Assembly: GCF_049331405.1 (NCBI RefSeq)
Contig: NZ_CP186275.1
Span: forward strand, 248,001 to 312,000
DNA: 64,000 nt
Direction of reading: 5' to 3'
DNA from: PoT sp049331405
GTDB taxonomy: Bacteria > Planctomycetota > Planctomycetia > Isosphaerales > Isosphaeraceae
In this document: in pieces, positions 36,004 through 45,372 of the stretch
Layout of the letters: each line of letters starts with the position of its first letter
How positions within the stretch are numbered: position 1 is the first letter of the stretch
Notes under the pieces: model-generated
Told to the model about the DNA's origin: nothing
Seen by the model: the letters and a program-made list of their open reading frames with translations, nothing else
Databases searched by the model: none
Translations under genes and position numbers: made by a program

Positions 36004-36657
36004 TCAGCTGCTACCCAACCAACCCTGGCGGAGGGCGTGCTGGACGACTTCCGCGCGACTCCTCAGCCCCAGCTTCTCCATGGAGCGGAGCTTGTGGGTC
36101 TCCACGGTCTTGACGCTGATCTCGAGTTGTGCCCCGATTTCCTTGTTGCTGAAGCCCTGGGCCACCCGGAGGATGACCTGCGATTCTCGCTCGGTCAGCC
36201 GGGTTGCGTCGCCCTTCCTCGGCTCGTGCCCATCCTGGACGATGTCGTCGACGACCTTACCGGCCAGGACAGGGTCGAGGTAGACGGAGCCCGAGGCGAC
36301 GACGCGGATCGCGCGGATCAGCTCCTCGCTCGTGGCGAGCTTGAGTATATAGCCCGAGGCCCCCGCCCTGAGCAACTTCCTGAGGTGGCCCTTATCCTCG
36401 AACACGGTCAGGGCGAGGATCCGGACCTCCGGCCTCTCCCGCTTCAATCGTTCCGTCGCCTCGTCGCCCGACAACCCGGGCATGGAGACGTCCATGACGA
36501 TGACATCCGGCAACAGCTCCATCGCCTTCGCGCAGGCGGCATGGCCGTCGGCGGCCTCTCCCACGACCTCGAGATCGGCCTGCCCGTTGATGAGGGACCT
36601 CAAGCCTTCTCTCACGACGGTATGATCGTCGACGAGCAGGATTCGCAGCTTATTCAC
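36004..36657 (-). CDS. NarL/FixJ-type response regulator
   Basis: A 217-aa regulator. The receiver domain has ILLVDDHTVVREGL, the phospho-acceptor Asp in VIVMDVSMPGLSG, and the conserved Lys in GYILKLATSEEL. A LuxR-type HTH follows (LTERESQVILRVAQGFSNKE, then ISVKTVETHKLRSMEKL). The GTG start at 36657 overlaps the kinase stop by 8 bases (GTGAATAA), so translation is coupled. It acts with the kinase encoded immediately upstream. Confidence 0.95.
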   Translation of the reverse strand: MNKLRILLVDDHTVVREGLRSLINGQADLEVVGEAADGHAACAKAMELLPDVIVMDVSMPGLSGDEATERLKRERPEVRILALTVFEDKGHLRKLLRAGASGYILKLATSEELIRAIRVVASGSVYLDPVLAGKVVDDIVQDGHEPRKGDATRLTERESQVILRVAQGFSNKEIGAQLEISVKTVETHKLRSMEKLGLRSRAEVVQHALRQGWLGSS

Positions 36658-38302
36658 CGAGCCTTCTCCCGGTCGCGTCGAGGAGGGGAATTCGGGCGAA
36701 CACCGTTGTGCCGCCGCCCGGCACGGATTCGAGTTGGAAGACGCCGGCCAATGCGTCCACACGCTGCTTCATCCCGATCAGGCCCAGTCGCTTCTCCGAT
36801 GCCGAGGGTTCGTTCAAGGCCTCGGCGTCGAAACCAAGCCCGTCGTCCTCGACGACGACCAGGACCTCATTGTCGCGTCGGTCCAGGATGAGGCTGAGCC
36901 GGCCGGCGTGAGCATGCTTGGCGACGTTGGTCAGGGCCTCCTGGACGACCCGATATAGCGTCGATTCGGCCTGGGTGGAGAGGCGGCCCTCCCATTCGCC
37001 GAGGCATTGGAACTGGACCGCGACCCGAGAGAGCCCCGACCATTCATCCGCGTAGATCGAGAGGGCCGTCGGGAGGTCGAGCTCTTCCAGGGCCGCCGGC
37101 CCCAACTCCCAGGCGATCCTGTGCATATCATGCCCGAGCTGGCGAGTGAGCTCGAGCAGATTACGCAGGCGATCCGGCGCATCAACTGGCGGATCATCGA
37201 GCGGGCCGAGGGCTTCCAGCCCGAGCTTGAGGGCCGTCAGTTGCTGGCCCATCTGGTCGTGGAGTTCGCGCGCGATCCGGCCGCGTTCCTCCTCCTGCAC
37301 GGTGACGAGGCGGCGGAGCAGGTCATTCCGCGTCTGCTCGGCCAGCCGCCTCTCGATGACCTCGGCCCTGAGCGATTCGTTCGCCTTGGCCAAGTCGGCG
37401 GTCCGTTCGGCCACGCGGGTCTCCAGTTCCTCATGGGCGATTCTCAGGGCATCCTCGGAGCGTTTCCGGGCCGTGATGTCGTAGAGGACCGCCACGACGG
37501 CCACGATGGAGCCGTCAGGATGACGGATCGGGGAGGAACTGACGAGCACGGTTCCCCACCCGCGGTCGCCTTGCGGGAACCGCACTTCCTCGTTGCTGAC
37601 GACCTCGCCGGTGGCTAACGTCCGGGAGAGCGGCCATTCGTGCCGCAAATAGGGATGGCCGTCCTTGGCGCGAAGCTCGTCGATCAGGTGACCTCCCCCG
37701 CCCTCGGTCATGGCGAGGGGCCCCCGCCAGATCTGCCCCGCCTGCTCGTTGGTGAGCATGATGTCGCCGGAAGGAGCCTCCGCGATGATCACGCCGGCCG
37801 GCATCTGACGCAGCACCGCCTCGAGTCGTTCTTGAGCGTTCCTCAGCTCATCGAAGAGGCGTTCCCTCTCCAGTTCGACCCTGCGCCGCTCGACGATCTC
37901 CTGTTCGAGCTCGCTCTGCCTCTCGTTGGCCCTGGCCGCGTTCACCTCGGCCCGATCCTGGGCGAGGTGCATCATCTGAGTGAAGAAGGCGATGGATAGG
38001 CCCACGAAGAAGTAGATGCCTGTGTTGGCGAGATTCAATGCCGAGAATGCGTTGTGAGGCGAGATGAAGAACCAGTCGGCCGCGAGGTAGCCCAAAACGA
38101 TGGCGAAGAGCGTGGGACGCAGGCCCCCCCACCAGGCGGCCGCGGTCACGGAGACGTAGAATGTGGGGAATGGTTGCCGGTCGCTCAGGATCGGCGCCAG
38201 GGCCCATCGGGCGAGCACTGCCAGCCCGACGAAGACGGCCGACGCCGCATATCGCACCACGATAGGCCTCTGACGCAGCCGGATCTCGCTCAACCCTATC
38301 AT
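36650..38302 (-). CDS. Membrane sensor histidine kinase (HisKA_3 type)
   Basis: A 550-aa kinase. Four N-terminal membrane segments at about residues 15-110 form a DUF4118-like module (FPTFYVSVTAAAWWGGLRPT). A coiled linker leads to a PAS domain at about 160-280, then a HisKA_3 dimerisation helix with the phospho-accepting His in RIARELHDQMGQQLTALKLG, and an HATPase domain (VVQEALTNVAKHAHA, VEDDGLGFD, GLIGMKQRVDAL). It phosphorylates the NarL-type regulator encoded downstream. An IS1595 element begins 127 bases before its start codon and may have changed its promoter. Confidence 0.95.
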   Translation of the reverse strand: MIGLSEIRLRQRPIVVRYAASAVFVGLAVLARWALAPILSDRQPFPTFYVSVTAAAWWGGLRPTLFAIVLGYLAADWFFISPHNAFSALNLANTGIYFFVGLSIAFFTQMMHLAQDRAEVNAARANERQSELEQEIVERRRVELERERLFDELRNAQERLEAVLRQMPAGVIIAEAPSGDIMLTNEQAGQIWRGPLAMTEGGGGHLIDELRAKDGHPYLRHEWPLSRTLATGEVVSNEEVRFPQGDRGWGTVLVSSSPIRHPDGSIVAVVAVLYDITARKRSEDALRIAHEELETRVAERTADLAKANESLRAEVIERRLAEQTRNDLLRRLVTVQEEERGRIARELHDQMGQQLTALKLGLEALGPLDDPPVDAPDRLRNLLELTRQLGHDMHRIAWELGPAALEELDLPTALSIYADEWSGLSRVAVQFQCLGEWEGRLSTQAESTLYRVVQEALTNVAKHAHAGRLSLILDRRDNEVLVVVEDDGLGFDAEALNEPSASEKRLGLIGMKQRVDALAGVFQLESVPGGGTTVFARIPLLDATGRRLGE

Positions 38303-38428
38303 TGGCGGCTCATGAGGGATTCAAAGCTGATGCAGTCGGTTTGCCCATCAAGCGACTGACCGGTGCTTGCCTCCGGCCCGGGCGCCCTGGACGACCCTAA
38401 AGGGACCCAGCCACCTCGAAAAGCTTGA

Positions 38429-39489
38429 GGCTCAAGATGGATTCCAGGGTGGTGCCAGCAATTGGGCGATGAGGGCACCGAGGAGTGCCCTCCCGCGGGC
38501 ACGGGCGTTGTGCACGAACTGGAAGAATGCCAGGTACAACGGCAGCGATTCCTGCGGGATCCCGCGGTGCGGGCGGAGCCAACTCCGCAGGAGCGACCAG
38601 AACCCTTCCATCGTGTTCACGTGGACCTCATGGAAGCCGTCGCCGTCCTCATCCCGGGCGTATCTGCCCCTCCCGTGACACACCGTCTTATGCCGATATC
38701 CCCACCCCTCCAGCCGGCTGTCGATGTCGTCCTCGTCGGTGTGGACCAGCGTCCCCGGCGCGATCGTCGCATCGATCAGCATCCGGATCGTCGCCTGCTT
38801 CACGTCCTCCGGCATCCGGATCACGACCCGCCCGCCGCGCTGCAGCATGCCGAAGATCGGCGGCTTCACCTCCTCGAGCGTCCCCCGCCCCGGGGCCCCT
38901 CTCAGGCGTCGCCGTCGGCCAAGCCGCCCTTTTTTTCTGACCGCCTCGGGATGGCCCTTGTGCCCGGCCACGACGTAGACCTCGTCGCATTCGACCTCGC
39001 CGGAGAGCGTCTCCGGTGGAGTGCCTGCGACGATCCCCCGGCGGAGGGTCGTGATCATGTCGCGGGCGTCGGACTTGTCGACGCCGAGCTCGCGGGCGAC
39101 CTGCAAACCAGAGAGGTTCAGGCCCATGAGATATAAGCAGGCGACCCAGGTCCGCAGCGGCTGATGGTGGCCGGCGAAGTTCGTGCCGGTGAGGTCATCG
39201 AACCGCTTGCGAAAGCCATGGCACTCGTACCGCCGGCGGTCGGGCTGGGTGTCGTCGCGGCCATTCCTGACGGCCGAGGCCGAACCGCACGAGGGGCAGG
39301 CGACGCCATCGGGCCACCGCAAATCGCGGACGGTCGGGAAGCACTTGGCGTCGTCGAAGAGGTCCCGGATGTTCACCATGATGGGGGCTCGCGGTACCGA
39401 TCGCGATGTCGGTCAGAGAGGTCCAAGGCCCTCGATCCTAGCAGAGCCGAACGACGAATTCCTCATCACCCCGGAATCCCTCTTGAGCC
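38429..39489 (-). mobile_element. IS1595-type insertion sequence with terminal inverted repeats
   Basis: About 1,061 bp. The ends match as imperfect inverted repeats of about 26 bp: GGCTCAAGATGGATTCC at 38429 and, read inwards from 39489, GGCTCAAGAGGGATTCC. The transposase fills the interior and its stop codon lies in the left repeat. The flanking octamers (AAGCTTGA and ATCGAAGA) do not match, so no target duplication remains; the copy is old, rearranged, or its ends are slightly misplaced. Confidence 0.8.
38432..39379 (-). CDS. IS1595-family transposase, apparently intact
   Basis: A 315-aa transposase. An N-terminal zinc ribbon (VACPSCGSASAV ... YECHGFRKRF, where the second pair reads C-H instead of the usual C-x2-C) precedes the ISXO2-like catalytic domain with VECDEVYVVAGHKGHPEAV, VHTDEDDIDSRLEGWGYRHK and VHVNTMEGFWSLLRSWLRPH. 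These supply the acidic residues and the Asn/Glu element of the family. Length is normal for IS1595. It may still be active, although the altered zinc ribbon is a warning. Confidence 0.9.
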   Translation of the reverse strand: MVNIRDLFDDAKCFPTVRDLRWPDGVACPSCGSASAVRNGRDDTQPDRRRYECHGFRKRFDDLTGTNFAGHHQPLRTWVACLYLMGLNLSGLQVARELGVDKSDARDMITTLRRGIVAGTPPETLSGEVECDEVYVVAGHKGHPEAVRKKGRLGRRRRLRGAPGRGTLEEVKPPIFGMLQRGGRVVIRMPEDVKQATIRMLIDATIAPGTLVHTDEDDIDSRLEGWGYRHKTVCHGRGRYARDEDGDGFHEVHVNTMEGFWSLLRSWLRPHRGIPQESLPLYLAFFQFVHNARARGRALLGALIAQLLAPPWNPS

Positions 39490-39739
39490 ATCGAAGAATG
39501 ATGAAATCATCACGTCGTTGCACGAGAGTCTACTCAAATACCCGTCAAATCTGGAATCGACCGCGGTTTTCCTCGCGGCCGGCGCGGAAACTGGTCTTGT
39601 TCGCATATCTATTGATGCCATCGCGAGCCCGGACAAGGGCGCCATCCTCGGGCTCCTGGCGAAGTATGGCCCTCGATCGGCCCGACGGGGCCGGGCGGAA
39701 TCGATGGCGGCCGACGACCCGGCGCGGCGGGCCTTGAGG

Positions 39740-39767
39740 CCCCTCGCTCCTCGAGGGGAGCGAGGGG
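39740..39767 (-). terminator. 11-bp hairpin after the aldo/keto reductase gene
   Basis: CCCCTCGCTCC-TCGAGG-GGAGCGAGGGG lies 40 bases past the stop of the minus-strand reductase gene. There is no U-tract. The rest of 39490-39806 holds no gene that I can support. Confidence 0.55.
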
Positions 39768-39806
39768 GATGTCGGGGGATCGTCCGCGAGGGGGCCGCGA
39801 CGGTCA

Positions 39807-41018
39807 TTAGCCCAGGAGCCGGTGCACGTCCCTCAGCTTCGCGGCGATATCGATCCCCTGCGAGCAGGCCGGCAGGCAATCGCCGCAGCCGACGCAGGAC
39901 GTGCCGTTCTTCGTCAGGCCGGCATACTCCCTCCGCGCCCGCTCGACGTCCTGATAGTCGCGGGCATAACGCTCGTACCGGAAGATATCCGCGATCGCGA
40001 TGTGATCGGGACAGTCGGTGACGCACTGCGCGCAGAGCAGGCAGGTCAGGCCCTTGTTGTAGCCGGACAGCAGGGCGAGCGCGGCGTTGTCCTGCGGGGT
40101 CATGGCCAGGCCGGCGGCCGCCCCCGCGTTCTCGCGGAACTGGTCGAAATTCCTGGTCGCGATCACCGCGGCGGTCAGGTTGTCATTCGACCTCAGCCAC
40201 TTCACCATCGCCGCGCCGGGGGTGCTCCCCCGATACTTCGGGTCGGCTAGGAGCTTCATGAACTTCTCGTCGTGCGAGGCCCGCCCGACGCCCCCCATCG
40301 TCTTCATGGCGATGGTCCCGATGTCCTTCTTCTTCGCCACGTCGATCCACTCCTGCACCTCCTTGCGATCGTCATAGGTGTAGAAGAACTGGGTCGCGTC
40401 ATACGGGCGATTGTCGGCCAGGTAATCCAGGATCTCCCAGGCCATGTCCCCGCCGATCGCGTTGTAGTGGTGCTGCGAGATGGCCAGGTGCTTGACCAGC
40501 CCCTCCTTCTTGAGCCGCTCGAAGGCCCGGACCATCCCCGTGTTCTGCTTCGCCTCCTCCACGGAGTGATAGCCGAAGTGGAACTTGAAGACGTCGTAAT
40601 ACCCGACGCCTGCCTCCTTCAGCCGGGTCTTGACGAACTGGTAGTGCTGCTCCTCGTCGATGCTGCCGCGATTGTGGTCCCCGTTCACGCGGTCCACGAC
40701 GCACTCGAGGTAGTACGACTCCCTCGGCTGGGCCTTGATGGCCGGCGGGAGCGTCTCGGCGCGCCAGACGTGGGCCTTGTGCCAGTAGTTGACCCCGGCG
40801 TTCACCGCCCTGGGGATGAGCTCCTTGGTCCAGTCGGACGCCCCCACGAGCCAGCCGATCTCGAGACCGGTGCGGCCGTATCGCCGCCTCGGCAGCTTGT
40901 CGGGCGCCCCCTTCTCGTCCGCCAGAACCGGCAGGCCGGTCATGCCAGCCGCCGCGACCCCCGTCGCCCCGAGCCGCATCATGTCACGCCGAGAAAGATT
41001 CTGCGAGCCGTCAGACAT
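39807..41018 (-). CDS. Tat-exported aldo/keto reductase with two 4Fe-4S clusters
   Basis: A 403-aa protein. A Tat-type signal (LSRRDMMRLGATGVAAAGM) is followed by an aldo/keto-reductase barrel beginning RRRYGRTGLEIGWLVGAS and including VKHLAISQHHYNAIGG and IAMKTMGGVG. The C-terminal 60 residues hold ferredoxin-like motifs (CLLCAQCVTDCPDH and CVGCGDCLPACSQGIDI), enough for two 4Fe-4S clusters. The usual NADPH-binding arrangement is weak, so electrons may come through the clusters. The substrate is unknown. ATG 41018 is supported by GGAGAGGAG just upstream. Confidence 0.9.
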   Translation of the reverse strand: MSDGSQNLSRRDMMRLGATGVAAAGMTGLPVLADEKGAPDKLPRRRYGRTGLEIGWLVGASDWTKELIPRAVNAGVNYWHKAHVWRAETLPPAIKAQPRESYYLECVVDRVNGDHNRGSIDEEQHYQFVKTRLKEAGVGYYDVFKFHFGYHSVEEAKQNTGMVRAFERLKKEGLVKHLAISQHHYNAIGGDMAWEILDYLADNRPYDATQFFYTYDDRKEVQEWIDVAKKKDIGTIAMKTMGGVGRASHDEKFMKLLADPKYRGSTPGAAMVKWLRSNDNLTAAVIATRNFDQFRENAGAAAGLAMTPQDNAALALLSGYNKGLTCLLCAQCVTDCPDHIAIADIFRYERYARDYQDVERARREYAGLTKNGTSCVGCGDCLPACSQGIDIAAKLRDVHRLLG

Positions 41019-41205
41019 AGCCGTGCTCCTCTCCTTCTGGTGATCGAACGTGGGAAACGACCCGGTCCCCTCAAAGGGCCAGTCTACTCCTCGGGCGTCG
41101 GTGGTCAATCGCCGACAACGGGCGCGGGACCCCGATCCCGGCCCTGCTAGCGATGGCCGGGGCCCGCCCGGCCAGTCACCTTGCAATCGCCCGAAGACAT
41201 CGTTG

Positions 41206-42496
41206 AAATTTCCTGACTCTACCGGATTGCAGGTTTCGGGGCTCTGAAGCCCATCCGTGAGGTCGAAACCATCAGGTTGTGCGGCCAGTGTTCATGATAA
41301 CGCTTGCCGTTGAGCCGATTGGCCGGGCTGTCGAAAGGACGAGGCACCTTCCCCTCGGGGCGTAGGGCCGGAAGTTCTGTAACAGCGCCCAGCCCCTCAG
41401 CCGCCGCTCGGACGAACCCTGATGGCCGTGCAGGCCCCGGCCGGCATAGATCAGCCGGCAGAGCCGGTTCATCGGCCGGTCTACCGCGTCGCTCGTGCGG
41501 TGGCAGCCCGGGTGGTCATAGGCCGCCGCATAGGCCGCCGTCTTGCCCTCCAGCTTCTCCAGCGCCTCGCGCACCGGCGCGGTCCAGGTCCGCTCGGCGC
41601 ACCTACTCCGGAGCGTGTCCCATCCGGATTCGGAACTCTCCAGCGTCGGCGGCCCGGTACACCTCCCAGATCCGGCGGTGCAGGTCGTGGGCCTTGCGGC
41701 AGCGGTCGCGGACCTTGAGGAACCCGTGCAGGAAACAGAGGATCACCGCGACGGTCGGGAACAGCCGGAGGAAGGCGTTGCGCGTCGCCGCCCGACCATC
41801 GGCGTTGACCGTCTCGGGGGCGTATCCCGGCTCGACGTCACGGGCCTCGGCGGCGAAGATGCCGTAGGCCCGGCGGAGGTGGTCGTCATCGGCCGAGGAC
41901 GTCAGGGCCACGCCCAGCAGGCAGCCCCCGCCGACGGTCGTGGCGACATGGCCCTTCTCGCCGGCCCAATCGGCGTGGTGCTCGTCGGCGGCGAGGTGCG
42001 CCGGCAGCCGGGACGGGTCGCGGAAGGTCGTGCCCACCAGGCTGCTCCGCCCCAGTCGCTCGGCCAGTCGATGCCAGTCCATCTCGCCGTGCCCGAAGCC
42101 GACCGCCAGCAGCCGGGCGGGGACGCCGTGGACCGCCAGGAGCAGCGGGTAGGCCAACTCGTCGGTGGTGCCGGCCATGTAGCCGGCGATGGAGCTGGGG
42201 CGGAGCCAGTAGGAACGGCCGTCGGCCATGATGAGCTTGCGGAGCTTCACAGGCCGTCGAGCTTGCGGGACGGGCGGCCGAATCCGCGGAGGCGATAGTC
42301 ACGGCCGAAGCCGGTGGGGAACAGTTCCAGGGCCGTGCCCGCCTATGCGGGTTTTGGTCCACGATCGACTCGCCGGGTATCCGGCCGCGCGTCCATCTCG
42401 GCATCCTCTTGTGTGGTAACAAAAAGGATGACGAGAGAGTCGCCGGCCGGATACCCGGCACCTCAAAACCTGCAATCCGGTAAAGTCAGGAAATTT
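41206..42496 (-). mobile_element. Decayed insertion sequence with 31-bp terminal inverted repeats
   Basis: The left end 41206-41236 and right end 42466-42496 are inverted copies with one mismatch in 31 bases. Both outer ends carry AAATTT, which is palindromic and may be either the repeat tip or a 6-bp target duplication. Near the right end, a second 16-bp perfect inverted repeat (42372-42387 with 42444-42459) encloses 56 bases in the leader of the transposase gene. The element is about 1.29 kb and ends 71 bases before the start of the next sigma-factor gene. Confidence 0.85.
41219..42250 (-). pseudogene. Transposase broken by two frameshifts
   Basis: From ATG 42250 the frame reads a DDE-type transposase found in planctomycetes and Chloroflexi (LAADEHHADWAGEKGHVATT, YAPETVNADGRAATRNAF, VILCFLHGFLKVRDRCRKA) until about 41620. 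A second frame continues with YDHPGCHRTSDAVDRPMNRL and LQNFRPYAPRGR until about 41330. A third frame supplies the family's C-terminal LNGKRYHEHWPHNL and stops at 41219, inside the terminal repeat. Two frameshifts make it inactive unless they are sequence errors. I cannot assign the IS family with confidence. Confidence 0.8.
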
Positions 42497-42566
42497 GCAG
42501 GGGTCCGGGGTGCATAGCATGGGTGACGGGCGACGCGGGGAGTCAGGACAGGCAGAGGACGGCAGG

Positions 42567-45254
42567 ATGAGCGATCGGAGAGATCTGGATGCACTCTTCT
42601 CGGTGGGGACGTCCGCGGGGATGTCGGACGACGAGCTCGTCAGGCAGTTCCTGGAGCGGCGGCAGGAGTCGGAGAGGGCCTCACACGCGGCCGAGGTCGC
42701 ATTCGAGGCGATCGTCAGGCGGCATGGGCCGATGGTGCTGGGGGTCTGCCGCCGGTATCTCGACGACCCCAACGACGTCGAGGATGCGTTCCAGGCCACG
42801 TTCATCGTGTTCTTCCGGAGGGTCGGGGCGTTCCGCTTCGGCGAGTCGCTCGGCCCCTGGCTGCACGGGGTGAGCCGGAGGGTCGCCGCGAGGGCCAGGG
42901 CGGTCGCGCTCCGGGAGAGGGCCCGGCGGCTGGATCGCGAGGTCGAGCCGGCCACCGACCCGGAGGCCGAGGGTCGTCGCCGGGACGCGATGGAGTGGCT
43001 CGACGAGGAACTGGACAGGCTGCCGGCGCGGTATCGGGTCCCGATCATCCTCTACCACCTCGAAGGGCTCACGTATCAGGAGGCCGCCACCCGACTCGAC
43101 TGCCCGGTCGGGACGATCGGCGTCCGGCTCGCGCGCGGCCGGAAATTGCTCAAGGCCAGGCTCGCCCGGCACGGGTCGGTGCTGTCGGGGGCCGGATTCC
43201 TGGGGGCCGTGCCGGATCCGTCGATCGTGGCACCTCCCCTGCCCGCCCCGCTCGTGGACGCCACCCTCCGGGCGGTGTCGCACGGCGGCTTGAATGTCGG
43301 GACCGTCTCGGCGTCCATCGCAACGCTCTCGGAAGGATTCTTGAGGAGCCTATTCATGACTCGATTGAAGGCGTCGGCCCTGGTGTTCGTCTCCCTCGGC
43401 CTGCTCGCGGCCGGCGGCCACTTGCTGAGGCAGGCGGCGGCGAGGCAGGATGTCGAACCGGCGAAAGCCTCGCAGGGAGTGATACCCAACGCCGAGGCTC
43501 GTGCGCAGCGGGCCCGGGAGCTGATCTACTTCTTCCGCACCTATCAGGTCTTCAGCCGCGACGAGGAGTGGGCCCGGACGATCCGTGAGCTCGCCGCGAT
43601 CGGCAAGGACGCCGTGCCCGAGCTCATCGCCGAGCTCGACCGCACGGACCGGGATGCCACGCTCCGGTCTTTGGGCTTCGCACTCCGCGCGATCGGCGAC
43701 CCTCGCGCCGTCCCGGCCCTGATCCGGGCGATCCCCAAGACGCTCCGCCCCCCCGGCTCCAACTGCGCCTTCTTCATCCTCGACCGCGACCTGCAGGAGT
43801 TCATGCTGGACCATCAAACTTATCAAGAGATGCGCAAGCTGCATCAGTCGGAGCCGGTCAACAGCGGCAGGCCCGTCGACGAAATCCTCACGGCGCTCGA
43901 GTCGATCACCAGGCACGCAGACTACCGCGATAAGGCCGGCAATGATGTCCGCTTCATCCAGTTGGAGGGTTCCCCCGAGCAGCAAACCCGGGCCAAAGTC
44001 TCGTTCGAGCAATGTCAGGAACGATGGAGGACCTGGTGGGCCGGGCATTTCCGGGAATTCACCACGCAAGAGGAGTTGCAGGCTGTCGAGCCTCCGAAGC
44101 GAGAAGAAGACCTCGTCGAGAAGGCGGGCATCGCCCGATACGGGCCGCTCTTCCCCACGGGGCCGGGGGTCCGCCTCGGACCGGTACGCACGCTACGACT
44201 GAGCCCGATGCCTTATGCCAACCGAGATTCATCCGTAGATTTCGACGCCGGCCGGGCCTTCTCCTTATTCGAGGGGATGAAGGCGTCGGAACATGCCCCG
44301 AACGACGAGCGGCCCTATGCGGAGTGGACCCGTCGAAATGGAATCGACCTTCGACAACATCAGACGCCCTCCGCCATCGATCTCCAGCTCTGGCGAGTCG
44401 ACAACGGTCGATGGGAGACCATCGAGGACGAGGTCCGCGAGGGCAAGCCGCTGCAGATCGGCGAGGAGGCGAAGGATTTGACCTCACCCTCCGAAAAGGT
44501 CCCGGCTGGTGGCGAATTGGCGACTTATCTTTTCACGACCCGCGTAGGGGGACGCGGCATCATTCAGATGCTCCCCAAGGAGCTGCAAGGCGATCGATGC
44601 CGCCTCCGCTATCGCATGTGGGAGTCTGCAACTTCTGATTCGAAATCCGGGTCGGCCGCGTTGCCGGGCCGCACGGATCGGGGAGGCACGCCCTTCGGCG
44701 AGGTCGTCACCACGAGCCTTGAGGCTTCAAAATCCGGGCGAGAATGCCTGCTCGACCTCGAGACCGGCCGAAGATCGAGCCCGCCCGACTTCCTGAAGCC
44801 CGAGGAACTGGCGAACGAGCATGGCATGCTCAGTAACGAGGGATTCAACCGCTGGTCCCGCGAGCAAGGCCTGGACCTGCTCGCGTGCAGGCCTGAGGTC
44901 GAGGGCGAAGTGACGTCGGAAAGCGTTGCGGCCCAGCCCCCGAAGCCGGGAGCGAAGATCCACCACCAACTCGACGGACTCGGGATGACCTCCGCACGCA
45001 TCAGCCCCGACGCGTTCGACGACCTGACCCTCGAAAAGGCCGGGGAGATCCTGGATCGCACACCGCTCCGCGAGCCTCGCATCGCCCAGATGTCGACTAC
45101 CGGCGATCTTTACTCGGAACATCCCGACACGTTCGTCTTCCTGACCCGCGAAGGCACCGTGGGCCTGCTCCAGATGGAGGGGGATCCGAAGGTACCGAGC
45201 CGCATGACGATCCGCTATCGGCTCGAGCGTCGGGACCGCCCCGCGGGGCGCTGA
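42567..45254 (+). CDS. ECF sigma factor with TM helix and large HEAT-containing extension
   Basis: An 895-aa protein. Sigma region 2 lies at about residues 38-106 (VRRHGPMVLGVCRRYLDDPN, VEDAFQATFIVFFRR) and region 4 at about 141-196 (LPARYRVPIILYHLEGLTYQ, CPVGTIGVRLARGRKLLKAR). One transmembrane helix follows at about 268-287 (ASALVFVSLGLLAAGGHLL), then HEAT-like repeats (AIGKDAVPELIAELDRTD, GDPRAVPALIRAI) and about 500 residues of extracytoplasmic sequence that I do not recognise, in which YLFTTRVGGRGIIQML and FVFLTREGTVGLLQMEGD look like duplicated units. The ATG at 42567 follows GAGG. An IS ends 71 bases upstream, so the native promoter may have been displaced. Confidence 0.88.
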   Translation: MSDRRDLDALFSVGTSAGMSDDELVRQFLERRQESERASHAAEVAFEAIVRRHGPMVLGVCRRYLDDPNDVEDAFQATFIVFFRRVGAFRFGESLGPWLHGVSRRVAARARAVALRERARRLDREVEPATDPEAEGRRRDAMEWLDEELDRLPARYRVPIILYHLEGLTYQEAATRLDCPVGTIGVRLARGRKLLKARLARHGSVLSGAGFLGAVPDPSIVAPPLPAPLVDATLRAVSHGGLNVGTVSASIATLSEGFLRSLFMTRLKASALVFVSLGLLAAGGHLLRQAAARQDVEPAKASQGVIPNAEARAQRARELIYFFRTYQVFSRDEEWARTIRELAAIGKDAVPELIAELDRTDRDATLRSLGFALRAIGDPRAVPALIRAIPKTLRPPGSNCAFFILDRDLQEFMLDHQTYQEMRKLHQSEPVNSGRPVDEILTALESITRHADYRDKAGNDVRFIQLEGSPEQQTRAKVSFEQCQERWRTWWAGHFREFTTQEELQAVEPPKREEDLVEKAGIARYGPLFPTGPGVRLGPVRTLRLSPMPYANRDSSVDFDAGRAFSLFEGMKASEHAPNDERPYAEWTRRNGIDLRQHQTPSAIDLQLWRVDNGRWETIEDEVREGKPLQIGEEAKDLTSPSEKVPAGGELATYLFTTRVGGRGIIQMLPKELQGDRCRLRYRMWESATSDSKSGSAALPGRTDRGGTPFGEVVTTSLEASKSGRECLLDLETGRRSSPPDFLKPEELANEHGMLSNEGFNRWSREQGLDLLACRPEVEGEVTSESVAAQPPKPGAKIHHQLDGLGMTSARISPDAFDDLTLEKAGEILDRTPLREPRIAQMSTTGDLYSEHPDTFVFLTREGTVGLLQMEGDPKVPSRMTIRYRLERRDRPAGR

Positions 45255-45302
45255 GGGTCCCTTGACCGGGGGGGCTCTCGACCCCTCCGACCGGCCGGAT
45301 TA

Positions 45303-45321
45303 AAGTGACGGGACGTCACTT
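45303..45321. promoter_or_regulatory. 8-bp palindrome upstream of the DUF1559 gene
   Basis: AAGTGACG-GGA-CGTCACTT is a perfect inverted repeat 51 bases before the DUF1559 start and 48 bases after the sigma-factor stop. It may be an operator or a weak terminator. Confidence 0.4.
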
Positions 45322-45372
45322 GATGCCCCGCGCCCCATGAATGGGCGGATCGAACGCCCGAGGGTGGCAGCC

